From Actinomycetota bacterium (lineage in GTDB: Bacteria; Actinomycetota; Acidimicrobiia; Acidimicrobiales; Ilumatobacteraceae): a stretch of 22,223 nt of DNA. The position numbers and the translations under genes were made by a program. This document shows positions 14,420 to 22,072 of this stretch, piece after piece. The DNA lies in the NCBI GenBank assembly GCA_005788205.1, contig SXYT01000118.1:1-22223 (forward strand), in the 5' to 3' direction. The notes under the pieces were generated by a model, which was not told the DNA's origin, ran no database searches, and was given only the letters and a program-made list of their open reading frames with translations. How positions within the stretch are numbered: position 1 is the first letter of the stretch; each line of letters starts with the position of its first letter.

Positions 14420-15172
14420 TCACCCCATGCCGGCGGAGGCAAGCCGCGCGCGCAGTTGAAGCACGGCCTTCGTGTGGATCTGGCTGATCCTGCTCTCGGT
14501 GACGCCGAGCGCCTCCCCGATCTCTGCGAGCGTGAGCCCGTCCTCGTAGTAGAGGATGAGCACGGCCTGTTCCCTCTCGGGAAGCCTCCCGATCTCGTCA
14601 CGCATCGCATCACGCAGTTCGGCCTGCTCGAGCGCGTGCCCCGGCTGCAGTTCCTGTGTGCTGTCGCTCGGGGTCGAGTCCATCGCCACATGGTCGAGCG
14701 GGCCGACCGAGCCGGCCGCGATGTCGGCGAGCCACTGCTCCAGCTCCTCGACCGCGATGGACAGTTCGGCGGCGATCTCCTCGTCGGTCGGCGTGCGCCC
14801 GTGGGTGTGCTCGAGGGTGGCGATCGCGTCCTGGACCGAGCGGGACCGCGAACGGACGGAGCGCGGCACCCAGTCGAGCGCCCGCAGGCTGTCCAGGATC
14901 GCGCCGCGGATGCGCGGGATCGCGAACGTCTCGAACTTCGCCCCGTTCGCCGGGTCGAACCTGTCGATCGCGCTCATCAACCCGAACACGCCGGCGCTCA
15001 CTAGGTCACCGGTGTCGACAGAACGCGGGAGGCCGGCGGCGAGTCGGCCGGCGACGAACTTGACGAGCGAGGCATAGTGGACGACGAGCCACTCGCGCGC
15101 CATCGGCTCGTTCGTGTCGTGCCAGGCCTGCCACGCGGACTCGATTCCGTACCGGACGGGGCGCGCGTTCAT
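14420..15172 (-). CDS. whiG: RNA polymerase sigma factor, FliA/WhiG family (sigma-28 type)
   Basis: Alternative sigma factor of 250 residues. Region 2 covers about 30-100, with DLVSAGVFGLMSAIDRFD (56-73) and FETFAIPRIRGAILDSLR (80-97). Region 3 covers about 112-155 (GRTPTDEEIAAELS). Region 4 covers about 190-245, with LPEREQAVLILYYEDGLTLA and the helix-turn-helix EIGEALGVTESRISQIHTKA (217-236). FliA proteins drive flagellar and chemotaxis genes; WhiG drives early sporulation genes in Streptomyces, where it is held by RsiG and c-di-GMP. No flagellar gene or anti-sigma factor is in the window, so the regulon is unknown. The ATG overlaps the recombinase stop as ATGA. The symbol reflects position beside rpsB; fliA is an equal alternative. 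Confidence 0.92.
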   Translation of the reverse strand: MNARPVRYGIESAWQAWHDTNEPMAREWLVVHYASLVKFVAGRLAAGLPRSVDTGDLVSAGVFGLMSAIDRFDPANGAKFETFAIPRIRGAILDSLRALDWVPRSVRSRSRSVQDAIATLEHTHGRTPTDEEIAAELSIAVEELEQWLADIAAGSVGPLDHVAMDSTPSDSTQELQPGHALEQAELRDAMRDEIGRLPEREQAVLILYYEDGLTLAEIGEALGVTESRISQIHTKAVLQLRARLASAGMG

Positions 15173-16503
15173 GCGCGGGGGTGCGACTCCGAGTAGGCAA
15201 GGCGCAGCTTCTCCTTGCTGACGTGCGTGTACCTCTGTGTGGTGCTCGCATCACTGTGGCCGAGCAGTTCCTGGATGCTGCGGGTGTCCGCACCGTTGTC
15301 CATGAGATGGGTGGCGAACGAGTGTCGCAGTGCGTGCGGATGGGTGCCGCCGGGCAGGCCGATGCGCTCGGCAGCCTGCTCGAGAAGGCGCGTCACGTCC
15401 CGGCGCGACAGTTGCGCGCCCCGCGCGCCGAGGAAGAGAGACGCACCCGAGCGTTCCGAGACCACCTCGTCACGCACCTTGCGCCACCGCGCGATCGCGG
15501 CCTTGGCCTGGCGGCTCACCGGCACGATCCTCTCCTTCGAGCCCTTGCCCATCACCCGCAGCGTGGACCCGTCCGTTGCGACGCCCTGGAGAGTGAGGCC
15601 GCACACCTCGGACACACGAAGGCCGCTGCCGTACAGGATCTCGAGCACCGCACGGTCCCTTGCCCTGCGCCATTCGGGTGCGTCCTCGTCCTCGGTGGAG
15701 ACCAGTTCGGCGGCCGTGTCCGCATCGAGCGGCCGTGGCAGGCGTCCCTTTGCCGCCGGCGTGTGCACGGACATCGTGGGGTCGGAGGCTGCCAGGCCCT
15801 CGCGAACCGCCCACGAGAAGTACCGACGCAGCGACGCGATGCGGCGCGCCACCGTGCGCGACGTCGCACCGGCATCGTGGAGTGCCGCGAGATACTCGCG
15901 GACGTGCTCGCGCTCCGTCGCGGACGGGACGGCACCGGGAACGATGGCGATCATCCACTCGGCGAACAACTCGACGTCACGGCGGTATGCGGCACGGGTG
16001 TTCGCCGCGGATGCGGTGAGCGAGGCCTCGTAGCGCGCGGGCGACCACTCGGGAAGCCGTGAGTCCCTCTCGGCGCACTCACCCTTCAGGCTGGAGCCGC
16101 GGTCGGCCCGCGCGGGTGCCGGGGACGAACACGCGGTGCACCGCGCGCCGTGCACCGTGCGCACCCCGCGGGCCGGGTTCGTGCGCGGGTCCTCCCCCCG
16201 GCGCGCGGGGTGCTCGCGGCAGTGCCAGGCAAAGTAGGCAGAGACCGCGGAGAGCGACTGCGCGACGGTCTCCACCGTGTGGCCGGTCCGCTCGAGATGG
16301 GCGACCCACGAGGACACGTGCTCCGCCCGCACAGACGACGGATCCGGGGCGCCGAGCGCGGCGAAGTGGGCGGCGGCACGCAGGATCACGTCAGCCCTCG
16401 ACTGGCGCGCGGCGTCCGTCACGCGAAGGGTCCGCACGTGCCGGGGCACCTCGTACCTGTCGGTGGTGGGGCGCACGGATGACGCCCTGGCTGCTCCGCC
16501 CAT
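15169..16503 (-). CDS. Tyrosine recombinase, XerC/XerD-like, with duplicated N-terminal core-binding domain
   Basis: 444 residues from ATG 16503, against about 300 for XerC/XerD. The C-terminal catalytic domain (about 255-444) is intact: Arg296 (YGSGLRVSEV), Lys320 (GKGSKER), His390 and Arg393 (HALRHSFATHL), His416 (LLGHSDAS) and nucleophile Tyr425 (QRYTHV). A normal core-binding (SAM-like) domain lies at about 157-245 (SAANTRAAYRRDVELFAEWM). Before it is a second region of the same kind at about 30-112 (SVRAEHVSSWVAHLERTGHT, then LSAVSAYFAWHC and NPARGV). A linker at about 115-156 joins them and contains CTAC (122-125) and C143. XerC/D resolve chromosome dimers at dif; whether this is that enzyme or a specialised relative is open. 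An upstream GTG at 16512 is less well placed than the ATG, which has GGTGG 5 nt before it. Confidence 0.9.
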   Translation of the reverse strand: MGGAARASSVRPTTDRYEVPRHVRTLRVTDAARQSRADVILRAAAHFAALGAPDPSSVRAEHVSSWVAHLERTGHTVETVAQSLSAVSAYFAWHCREHPARRGEDPRTNPARGVRTVHGARCTACSSPAPARADRGSSLKGECAERDSRLPEWSPARYEASLTASAANTRAAYRRDVELFAEWMIAIVPGAVPSATEREHVREYLAALHDAGATSRTVARRIASLRRYFSWAVREGLAASDPTMSVHTPAAKGRLPRPLDADTAAELVSTEDEDAPEWRRARDRAVLEILYGSGLRVSEVCGLTLQGVATDGSTLRVMGKGSKERIVPVSRQAKAAIARWRKVRDEVVSERSGASLFLGARGAQLSRRDVTRLLEQAAERIGLPGGTHPHALRHSFATHLMDNGADTRSIQELLGHSDASTTQRYTHVSKEKLRLAYSESHPRA

Positions 16504-16527
16504 GCACCCCACCGTACTTGTCGGGAC

Positions 16528-17598
16528 TCAGGCGGTGAGCGCCTCCCACCACCCGTTGTCGTGGGCCACCCACCCGTCGGCCTCGAGACGCCCGAGCATG
16601 ACACCCACCTCGAAGCGCTCCCGCCCCGTCGCAATCACGAGCTCCTCGCAGGTCCGCGGCGTGCCGCAGAACGCATCCAGCAGGAACTGCTCATTGGCCC
16701 CCGGAGGTCGTCGTGTGTCGACGGACCGGAGGTGAGCCCCGGTCACGAGCCCGAGCGCGACCATCACGTCATCGACGTCCGTGACGGGTCCGCACCCGTC
16801 ACGCAGGAGCGCGTTGGTGCCGTCGCACACCGGCATGCTCGGCGACCCGGGCACCGCAAGAACCGTGACGTCACGCATCATGGCCTCGCGCACCGTGATC
16901 ATCGAGCCTCCGCGGGCCCTCGACTCCACCACCACGAGCACCTCGCACAACCCGGCGAGGATGCGGTTTCGCAGCGGGAAGCGGTGGGTCTCTGGTGCCG
17001 TCCCCGGCGGTGCCTCCGACACGACGACACCGCGCTCCGCGATCTCATCGCGTTCGGCACCGTGCTCGGGCGGGTACGTCACATCGACACCACCCGCGAC
17101 CACGGCCACCGGTGCACCGCGTGCAGCGACGAGCGCACCCCTGTGGGCGGCGATGTCGATGCCGCGCGCGAGCCCGGACACCACGGCGACATCGTTCAGG
17201 GCGAGGTCATTGCCGAGCCGGCGTGCGAACGCCGCACCCGCCCGCGATGCAGCGCGCGTGCCGATGATGCCGACCCGGCGCCGGGCAAGGGACGCGAGGT
17301 CGCCCCGGTGGAACAGCACGCCGGGGCCGCGGAGATCGCCGAGCAGTGGGGCGGGGTACCCCGGACCGCCCACCCACGTGACACTGATCCCTGCATCCTC
17401 GCAACGTGCGGCCACGGCGTCCTCGAGGCCACGGCACCCGCGCCACGCACGCCACACGCGCTCGTCGACGCCGGGAATCACCCGCTCGCCGTCCATGATG
17501 CGCGTCCAGGTGGACGAAGGGTCACCGAGTTTCACGAGCCGGCGCAGTCGCCCAGGGGTCTGCAACGGGAGGGCGGCGAGGCCGGCGGCGTGCCTCAC
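16528..17598 (-). CDS. dprA: DNA-processing protein DprA/Smf
   Basis: DprA binds incoming single-stranded DNA and loads RecA during natural transformation. It has 356 residues. The N-terminal part (about 1-65) is a SAM/helix-hairpin-helix-like extension. The Rossmann-like domain follows, with VGIIGTRAASRAG (109-121), VVSGLARGIDIAAHRGAL (139-156), GGVDVTYPPEH (169-179), FPLRNRILAGL (207-217) and GGSMITVREAM (230-240). The last 60 residues form a winged-helix domain (EELVIATGRERFEVGVMLGR). GTG 17598 overlaps the comM stop as GTGA. DprA is also present in bacteria with no known competence, so transformability is not implied. Confidence 0.96.
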   Translation of the reverse strand: MRHAAGLAALPLQTPGRLRRLVKLGDPSSTWTRIMDGERVIPGVDERVWRAWRGCRGLEDAVAARCEDAGISVTWVGGPGYPAPLLGDLRGPGVLFHRGDLASLARRRVGIIGTRAASRAGAAFARRLGNDLALNDVAVVSGLARGIDIAAHRGALVAARGAPVAVVAGGVDVTYPPEHGAERDEIAERGVVVSEAPPGTAPETHRFPLRNRILAGLCEVLVVVESRARGGSMITVREAMMRDVTVLAVPGSPSMPVCDGTNALLRDGCGPVTDVDDVMVALGLVTGAHLRSVDTRRPPGANEQFLLDAFCGTPRTCEELVIATGRERFEVGVMLGRLEADGWVAHDNGWWEALTA

Positions 17599-19082
17599 CG
17601 TCTGCCCATCTCGCGACGCAGGCCGATGGCGACAACGACATGGTCCTCGTCCACATCATCGTCGCCGCGCAGGTCCGCGACCGTGCGAGCGACGCGACGG
17701 ACCCGGTGGTAGCCGCGTGCGGTGAGGTCCCCACGGCGGAGCCGTTCCTCGAGGACGGTCCGCGCACCACCGGTGACCGGGGCGACCTCGTCGATCATTC
17801 CCGGCGGGACCAGGGCGTTCGGGCAGCCCTGGCGGCGCACCGCCACCGCGCGCGCGTTGGCGACGCGGGCGGCCACGACCGTCGTCGGCTCGTCGCGCTC
17901 CCCGGACATGACAGCCTCGGTGCGCGGACGGGTCAGCCACATGCGCACGTCGAACCTGTCGAGAAGCGGCCCGCTGAAACGGCGGAGGTACCGGTGCCTC
18001 ATCTGCGGCGTGCATCCGCAACCCGTGACCTGCTCGTTCGCGCACGGGCACGGGTTGCTCGCCCCGACGAGCAGAAAACGGGCCGGCAGTTCCACAGCCG
18101 AACGTGCTCTCGCGATGCGCACGGTGCCCTCCTCGAGAGGCTGGCGCAGGGCCTCGAGCAGGGTGGGCGCGAACTCGCCCATCTCGTCGAGAAAGAGCAC
18201 ACCGTTGTGCGCGAGCGACACCTCCCCCGGTCTCACCGGCGACCCGCCACCCACGACCGACACGGTGGAAGAGGTGTGGTGCGGGGCGCGGAACGGCGGG
18301 CAGACCGGGGCCGGGGACTGCGGCGGGAGACCCGCCGCGCTGCGGACCATGGACACCTCGAAGGCGGCGCGTTCGTCGAGCACGGGGAGGATGCCGGGGA
18401 GCCGCACGGCGAGCATCGACTTGCCGACGCCCGGTGGGCCGACCATCAGCGTGTGGTGGAAACCGGCCGCTGCGACCTCGAGCGCGAACTTCGCCTCGGG
18501 TTGGCCCCTCACGTCGGCGAGATCGGGTATCACGGCTGAACTTGTGCCGACGGTGCCGCGTGGGGCATCACGCCACTTCTCCAGCCCTTTCAGCACCGCG
18601 ATCACCTCCCGCAGGTCGGCTGCGCCGACGGTGCGCAAGCCGGCGCCGAGACGTGCCTCCTCGACGGAAGCCGAGGGCACAACGACACGCTCACCCTCCG
18701 CCGAGAATGCGAGCGGCGCTGCACCCGCAGCAGGCCTCAGCGAGCCGTCGAGACCGAGCTCCCCGAGGAACGCCGTGCCGGAGGTCGCCTGCAGCGGCAC
18801 CTCACCGTTCGCGACGAGCACCCCGACAGCGATCGCAAGATCGGCAGTGGGGCCGCCGCGCCTCTCCGCTGCCCCGGCGAGGTTCACGGTGATGCGGCGG
18901 TTCGGCCACTCGATCCCCGCGCACAGCAGCGCCGCGCGCACCCGGTCGCGCGACTCCCTGCAGGCCTCGTCGGGCTGGCCGACTATGGCAAACCCGGGTA
19001 ACCCGTGGCCGATGTGCACCTCGACAGTGATGGGCGCGCCGAACACTCCGTGGAGCGTGGACGAATTGATGGCGGCGTACAT
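17595..19082 (-). CDS. comM: YifB/ComM family Mg-chelatase-like AAA+ ATPase
   Basis: ComM is a hexameric helicase that promotes branch migration during transformation in Vibrio. The start is ATG 19082 (MYAAINSSTLHGVFGAPITV, 495 aa), with GGGAGG 9 nt upstream; a longer frame to 19133 has no support. The N-terminal Lon-like domain covers about 1-165. In the AAA+ core, Walker A is GPPGVGKS (215-222) and Walker B is VLFLDEMGEF (295-304). A likely metal-binding loop with paired cysteines, CPC (345-347) and CGC (355-357), follows, then RRFSGPLLDRFDVRMWL. A C-terminal helical lid closes the protein. It is the first gene of the comM-dprA-recombinase-sigma string and diverges from the lipoprotein gene, whose start is 41 bases away. 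Confidence 0.96.
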   Translation of the reverse strand: MYAAINSSTLHGVFGAPITVEVHIGHGLPGFAIVGQPDEACRESRDRVRAALLCAGIEWPNRRITVNLAGAAERRGGPTADLAIAVGVLVANGEVPLQATSGTAFLGELGLDGSLRPAAGAAPLAFSAEGERVVVPSASVEEARLGAGLRTVGAADLREVIAVLKGLEKWRDAPRGTVGTSSAVIPDLADVRGQPEAKFALEVAAAGFHHTLMVGPPGVGKSMLAVRLPGILPVLDERAAFEVSMVRSAAGLPPQSPAPVCPPFRAPHHTSSTVSVVGGGSPVRPGEVSLAHNGVLFLDEMGEFAPTLLEALRQPLEEGTVRIARARSAVELPARFLLVGASNPCPCANEQVTGCGCTPQMRHRYLRRFSGPLLDRFDVRMWLTRPRTEAVMSGERDEPTTVVAARVANARAVAVRRQGCPNALVPPGMIDEVAPVTGGARTVLEERLRRGDLTARGYHRVRRVARTVADLRGDDDVDEDHVVVAIGLRREMGRR

Positions 19083-19123
19083 GTGCAGTCCCTCCCGTGC
19101 GGGTCTCTGGAAGACTGACGACC

Positions 19124-19579
19124 ATGTGTGCACGAATCCCCCGCGCGCCGGCGGTCATTGCTGCTGTCCTCGCACTGGCGTGCCTCGCGTCGTGCGGCGG
19201 CAGCGAGCGGACCGGCACCGCGTTCTGCCGGCAGCTCGCGAAGGAGGTGCCCGCGATCGGCGGGACCGTCACCACGAAGACCCAGGCACTGGGGGTCGTC
19301 GAGCGCTACGAGAGACTGCTCGAGAAGGCACCCCTCACGATCGAGCCCGACCTGAGGGTGGTCACCGACCTGTTGCGTCTCGCGACGAGGGTCGACACGC
19401 AGGATCCGGCGCAGGTGCAGGAACTGGCCGACGCCAGTTACAAGGCGGACCAGGCATCAGAGAACGTGCGTGAGTGGGTCAAGAGCACGTGCGCGGTCGA
19501 CCTGGCGACGGGACTCAGCATCGAGCCGCCGCGGACGGTACCCACCACGACCACGACGGTCGTGGCACCGGCACCGTGA
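19124..19579 (+). CDS. Small lipoprotein of unknown function
   Basis: 151 residues from ATG 19124 (MCARIPRAPAVIAAVLALAC). An in-frame GTG at 19097 would leave only 14 bases to comM. A type II signal peptide is clear: basic start, hydrophobic stretch, and lipobox LASC with Cys24 as the lipidated residue. The mature part is mostly helical-looking, with two further cysteines (Cys35 in TAFCRQLAKEV and Cys123 in KSTCAVDL) that could form a disulfide. The C-terminal tail is Pro/Thr-rich (PTTTTTVVAPAP), like a wall-spanning or flexible end. I do not recognise the family. It ends exactly where convergent clpP ends, with no gap. The ribosome binding site is weak (GGAAG about 12 nt upstream). Confidence 0.8.
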   Translation: MCARIPRAPAVIAAVLALACLASCGGSERTGTAFCRQLAKEVPAIGGTVTTKTQALGVVERYERLLEKAPLTIEPDLRVVTDLLRLATRVDTQDPAQVQELADASYKADQASENVREWVKSTCAVDLATGLSIEPPRTVPTTTTTVVAPAP

Positions 19580-20173
19580 TCAGCTGATCTGGCCGCGCTT
19601 GACGATGACGGAGTCGACGAGGCCGTACTCCTTGGCCTCGTCGGCCGTGAACCAGTTGTCGCGCTCGCTGTCGGCCTGGATGGTGGCGATGTCCTTGCCT
19701 GCGTGATGGGCGATGAGCTCGGCCATGCGCCTCTTCGTGTAGCGCAGTTGCTCGGCCTGGATCGCGATGTCGGACGCCTGGCCGCGCAGGCCGGCGAGGG
19801 GCTGGTGCATCATGATGCGCGCGTTCGGCAGTGTGTAGCGCTTTCCCGGCGCGCCGGCCGTGAGGAGGAACTGGCCCATGGAGGCGGCGAGACCCATGCA
19901 CACCGTGGCCACGTCGCACGAGACGAACTGCATGGTGTCGTAGATGGCCATGCCGGCAGTGACCGAGCCCCCGGGGCTGTTGATGTAGAGCCAGATGTCG
20001 GTGTTCGGGTCCTCGCCCTCGAGGTAGAGGAGCTGGGCGCACAGCTGGTTCGCGATGTCGTCGTTCACGTCGGTCCCGAGCATGACCACGCGGTTCTTCA
20101 GCAGTCGGGTGAAGATGTTCGCGCTGGGGTCGAGTCCGCCGTCGAAGGCGAGGGGCATGCCGGGAGTGCTCAT
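19580..20173 (-). CDS. clpP: ATP-dependent Clp protease proteolytic subunit ClpP
   Basis: Serine protease subunit that forms the tetradecameric chamber served by ClpX or ClpC. I start it at ATG 20173 (MSTPGMPLAFDGG, 197 aa); the open frame beyond runs antisense through the carbonic anhydrase gene and is spurious. The catalytic triad is Ser98 (GLAASMGQFLL), His123 (ARIMMHQP) and Asp172 (SERDNW). Also typical are INSPGGSVTAGMAIYDTMQ (65-83) and EAKEYGLVDSVI (179-190). It stands alone: no clpX, tig or second clpP adjoins within the window, whereas many actinobacteria carry a clpP1-clpP2 pair. Whether a partner gene exists elsewhere cannot be seen. Confidence 0.97.
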   Translation of the reverse strand: MSTPGMPLAFDGGLDPSANIFTRLLKNRVVMLGTDVNDDIANQLCAQLLYLEGEDPNTDIWLYINSPGGSVTAGMAIYDTMQFVSCDVATVCMGLAASMGQFLLTAGAPGKRYTLPNARIMMHQPLAGLRGQASDIAIQAEQLRYTKRRMAELIAHHAGKDIATIQADSERDNWFTADEAKEYGLVDSVIVKRGQIS

Positions 20174-20180
20174 GGCTCCG

Positions 20181-20186
20181 AGGCTA
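20181..20186 (-). promoter_or_regulatory. Candidate -10 for clpP, possibly leaderless
   Basis: TAGCCT on the minus strand (TANNNT) is followed by 7 bases and then the clpP ATG. This would start the transcript at or next to the ATG. The only purine-rich stretch before the ATG (CGGAG) is too close to serve as a normal ribosome binding site. No -35 is evident. Confidence 0.35.
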
Positions 20187-20233
20187 CCGTGCGCCCCCAC
20201 TGCGCCCGCGAGCAATCGCGGCGCCCCGCCAGC

Positions 20234-20239
20234 AATAAT
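20234..20239 (+). promoter_or_regulatory. -10 element for the carbonic anhydrase gene, leaderless arrangement
   Basis: AATAAT matches TATAAT at five of six positions and stands out in GC-rich surroundings. It ends at 20239 and the ATG begins at 20246, so the expected start site coincides with the initiation codon. There is no ribosome binding site between them. Confidence 0.55.
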
Positions 20240-20245
20240 GGGCCA

Positions 20246-20779
20246 ATGACACCCGCTGACCCGTTCCTGCCCAGCACCGACGAACTGCTCGTTCACAATG
20301 CCCGGTTCGCGGACAACTTTCCCGACCACGGTCTCCACCTGGCCCCGCGCAGGAAGCTCGCCGTCGTCGCGTGCATGGACAGCCGCATGGACATCTTCCA
20401 GATACTCGGCCTCGACCACGGTGACGCCCACATCATCCGGAATGCAGGGGGCGTCGTCACCGACGACGTCATCCGGTCCCTCGTGGTGTCCCAGCGCCTG
20501 CTCGGCACGCAGGAGATAATCCTCATCCACCACACGAACTGCGGGCTCCAGACCGTGAGCGAGGACGGCTTCAAGTCGGACATCGAGCGCGACTGCGGCA
20601 TCAAGCCGTGGTGGGCCATCGAGACGTTCACCGACCCGCACGTCGACGTGCGCCAGAGCATGTCGCGGCTCCATTCCAGCCCGTTCATCACGACGAAGGG
20701 CCACATCCGTGGGTTCGTCTACGACGTGGACACCGGTCGCCTCATCGAGGTGCAGCCGGACGACCGCCACATCGGCTAG
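20246..20779 (+). CDS. Beta-class carbonic anhydrase, Rv1284-like
   Basis: Zinc enzyme that interconverts CO2 and bicarbonate. It has 177 residues from ATG 20246 (MTPADPFLPSTDELLVHNAR). The zinc ligands are Cys43 (VVACMDSRMD), His96 and Cys99 (HHTNCGL), with the conserved Asp45-Arg47 dyad. Other conserved stretches are HIIRNAGGVVTDDVIRSL (62-79) and VSQRLLGTQEIILIHH (81-96). These and the short length match the mycobacterial Rv1284 subgroup rather than the longer beta enzymes. The first in-frame ATG that gives a family-like start is used; upstream open frame is antisense to clpP. Its TAG stop overlaps the TAG stop of the convergent PLP-enzyme gene in the palindrome CTAG. Confidence 0.95.
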   Translation: MTPADPFLPSTDELLVHNARFADNFPDHGLHLAPRRKLAVVACMDSRMDIFQILGLDHGDAHIIRNAGGVVTDDVIRSLVVSQRLLGTQEIILIHHTNCGLQTVSEDGFKSDIERDCGIKPWWAIETFTDPHVDVRQSMSRLHSSPFITTKGHIRGFVYDVDTGRLIEVQPDDRHIG

Positions 20780-22068
20780 CGACGCACGCCGCTGAAGATC
20801 ACGACGACGCGCTCGGCGTCGGCGATCCGGTTGCGGATCGCGAGCACCCCGGCAAGTCCCGCGCTGCCCGTGGGACTGACATCGATCCCGGTGTGGGCGT
20901 GTGCGAGCCGGTTCGCCTCCACGATGTGGGCCTCGCTTGCGACAACCGGTGAGCCCCCGGTGTGCGCCATGGCGTCAAGCACGCCTATCCAGTCGTAAGT
21001 CTCGTCGTCCAGGATCCCGTCCGCGAGGGAGACGGGCTCGTCCTCCCACGGCCACATGCACTCCGACCAGCGCGCACCGACATTGCCGACACCGCCCGTC
21101 GCGATCGCACGGCGCCACGCGCGCTCGAGCGGCGCGCACCCCTCCGCCTGCACGGCATGGAGCATGGGATGGACACCCGAGCTGCGCAGTGATGCCCCGA
21201 CACACGCGGCGAAGGCCCCGCCTCCGGTCTGCACGAAGACCCGGTCTGCACGGTGTCCCATCTCGTCGCTGATCTCCCAACCGAGCGTGCGGCCACCGTC
21301 CCGGCACCATGCGTTCTCCGTGCCCTGCACGCCGAACGGCACCGCACCCGCCGCGACAGCCCCGCGGAAACGGAGCACACACGGGTCGCCCGGCGGGCCG
21401 GACTCACTCCGCGGGCACACCGTGACGCTCGCACGCAGAGACTCAAGTGCGGTCAGCACGGTGGGCGACGCCGACGGCGGGACAAACACGTCGATCGGCC
21501 ATCCGACGGCGCGTGCGATCGTCGATGCGGCGATCGCTGCGTTCCCGCAGGATGCGATCGCAAGACGCGGGCGCGGCCCGCTGCCCCAGCGTGCCGTTCC
21601 CGCGGCTTCGGCCATGAGCAACTGCACCATCTCGGTGAACAGGTGACGAGCCTTGTGCGACCCGGCCACGTTGCGGGTCTCGTCCTTCACCCAGATGCCG
21701 CCGGCGGGCGCAAACCCGAGAGCGTCCGAGAGGTGGCCGGCCCTGACCAGCGGGGTGCGCCGGAAGCCCGTGCCGGCGACGCGGGCGACGGCATCGTCCA
21801 GGTCCTCGATGACTGCGAGACGACGCGCATCGTCGAGCCCGATCGCCGCGCCGTACGCATCGACCGCAAGGTATGTGCGGTACGCCACGAACGGGTTCGG
21901 GGCGTCGAGCGGGCGGAAGGGCGCGACCGAGTCGACGAAGTGCAGCACGTGACGGCGGTCCTCTGGCGTGGAGGCCGGGCACACGAGCGCACCGTCACCG
22001 ATCGCCACTTCCGTGCCGCAGGCCGCACAGACCATTCCGGTCACGCCGGGACGGTCAACAACTGACAT
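20776..22068 (-). CDS. PLP-dependent threonine synthase-like enzyme with Cys-rich N-terminus
   Basis: 430 residues from ATG 22068 (MSVVDRPGVTGMVCAACGTE). The N-terminal segment has CAAC (14-17) and C30, like a small zinc ribbon, possibly completed by a nearby histidine. The remainder is a fold-type II PLP enzyme. The Schiff-base lysine should be Lys139 in GSHKARHLF, with SCGNAAIAAS as the phosphate/substrate loop, VFVPPSASPTVLTALESL after it, and a glycine-rich loop FVQTGGGAFAACVG. True threonine synthases have related motifs, but this sequence departs enough that the substrate is uncertain; cysteine synthase or dehydratase-like chemistry is equally possible. It lies 4 bases downstream of the unidentified gene at the window edge, so the two probably share a transcript. 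The last 4 bases overlap the carbonic anhydrase gene tail to tail. Confidence 0.85.
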   Translation of the reverse strand: MSVVDRPGVTGMVCAACGTEVAIGDGALVCPASTPEDRRHVLHFVDSVAPFRPLDAPNPFVAYRTYLAVDAYGAAIGLDDARRLAVIEDLDDAVARVAGTGFRRTPLVRAGHLSDALGFAPAGGIWVKDETRNVAGSHKARHLFTEMVQLLMAEAAGTARWGSGPRPRLAIASCGNAAIAASTIARAVGWPIDVFVPPSASPTVLTALESLRASVTVCPRSESGPPGDPCVLRFRGAVAAGAVPFGVQGTENAWCRDGGRTLGWEISDEMGHRADRVFVQTGGGAFAACVGASLRSSGVHPMLHAVQAEGCAPLERAWRRAIATGGVGNVGARWSECMWPWEDEPVSLADGILDDETYDWIGVLDAMAHTGGSPVVASEAHIVEANRLAHAHTGIDVSPTGSAGLAGVLAIRNRIADAERVVVIFSGVRR

Positions 22069-22072
22069 GTGG

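Noticed and set aside
15169..16503. Whether the first 150 residues of the recombinase are a spurious extension
   Set aside because: The stretch has domain-like sequence, a plausible ribosome binding site at ATG 16503 and no competing gene, and dprA ends 24 bases upstream of it.
17722..19473. 583-codon plus-strand open frame across comM and the lipoprotein gene
   Set aside because: Antisense to the intact ComM ATPase and in a different frame from the lipoprotein; Arg/Ser/Pro-rich noise.
19703..20245. Upstream extension of the carbonic anhydrase frame
   Set aside because: It is antisense to clpP. The family-like protein starts at 20246 right after a -10 element.
20174..20770. N-terminal extension of clpP
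   Set aside because: It is antisense to the carbonic anhydrase gene. ClpP starts normally at 20173.
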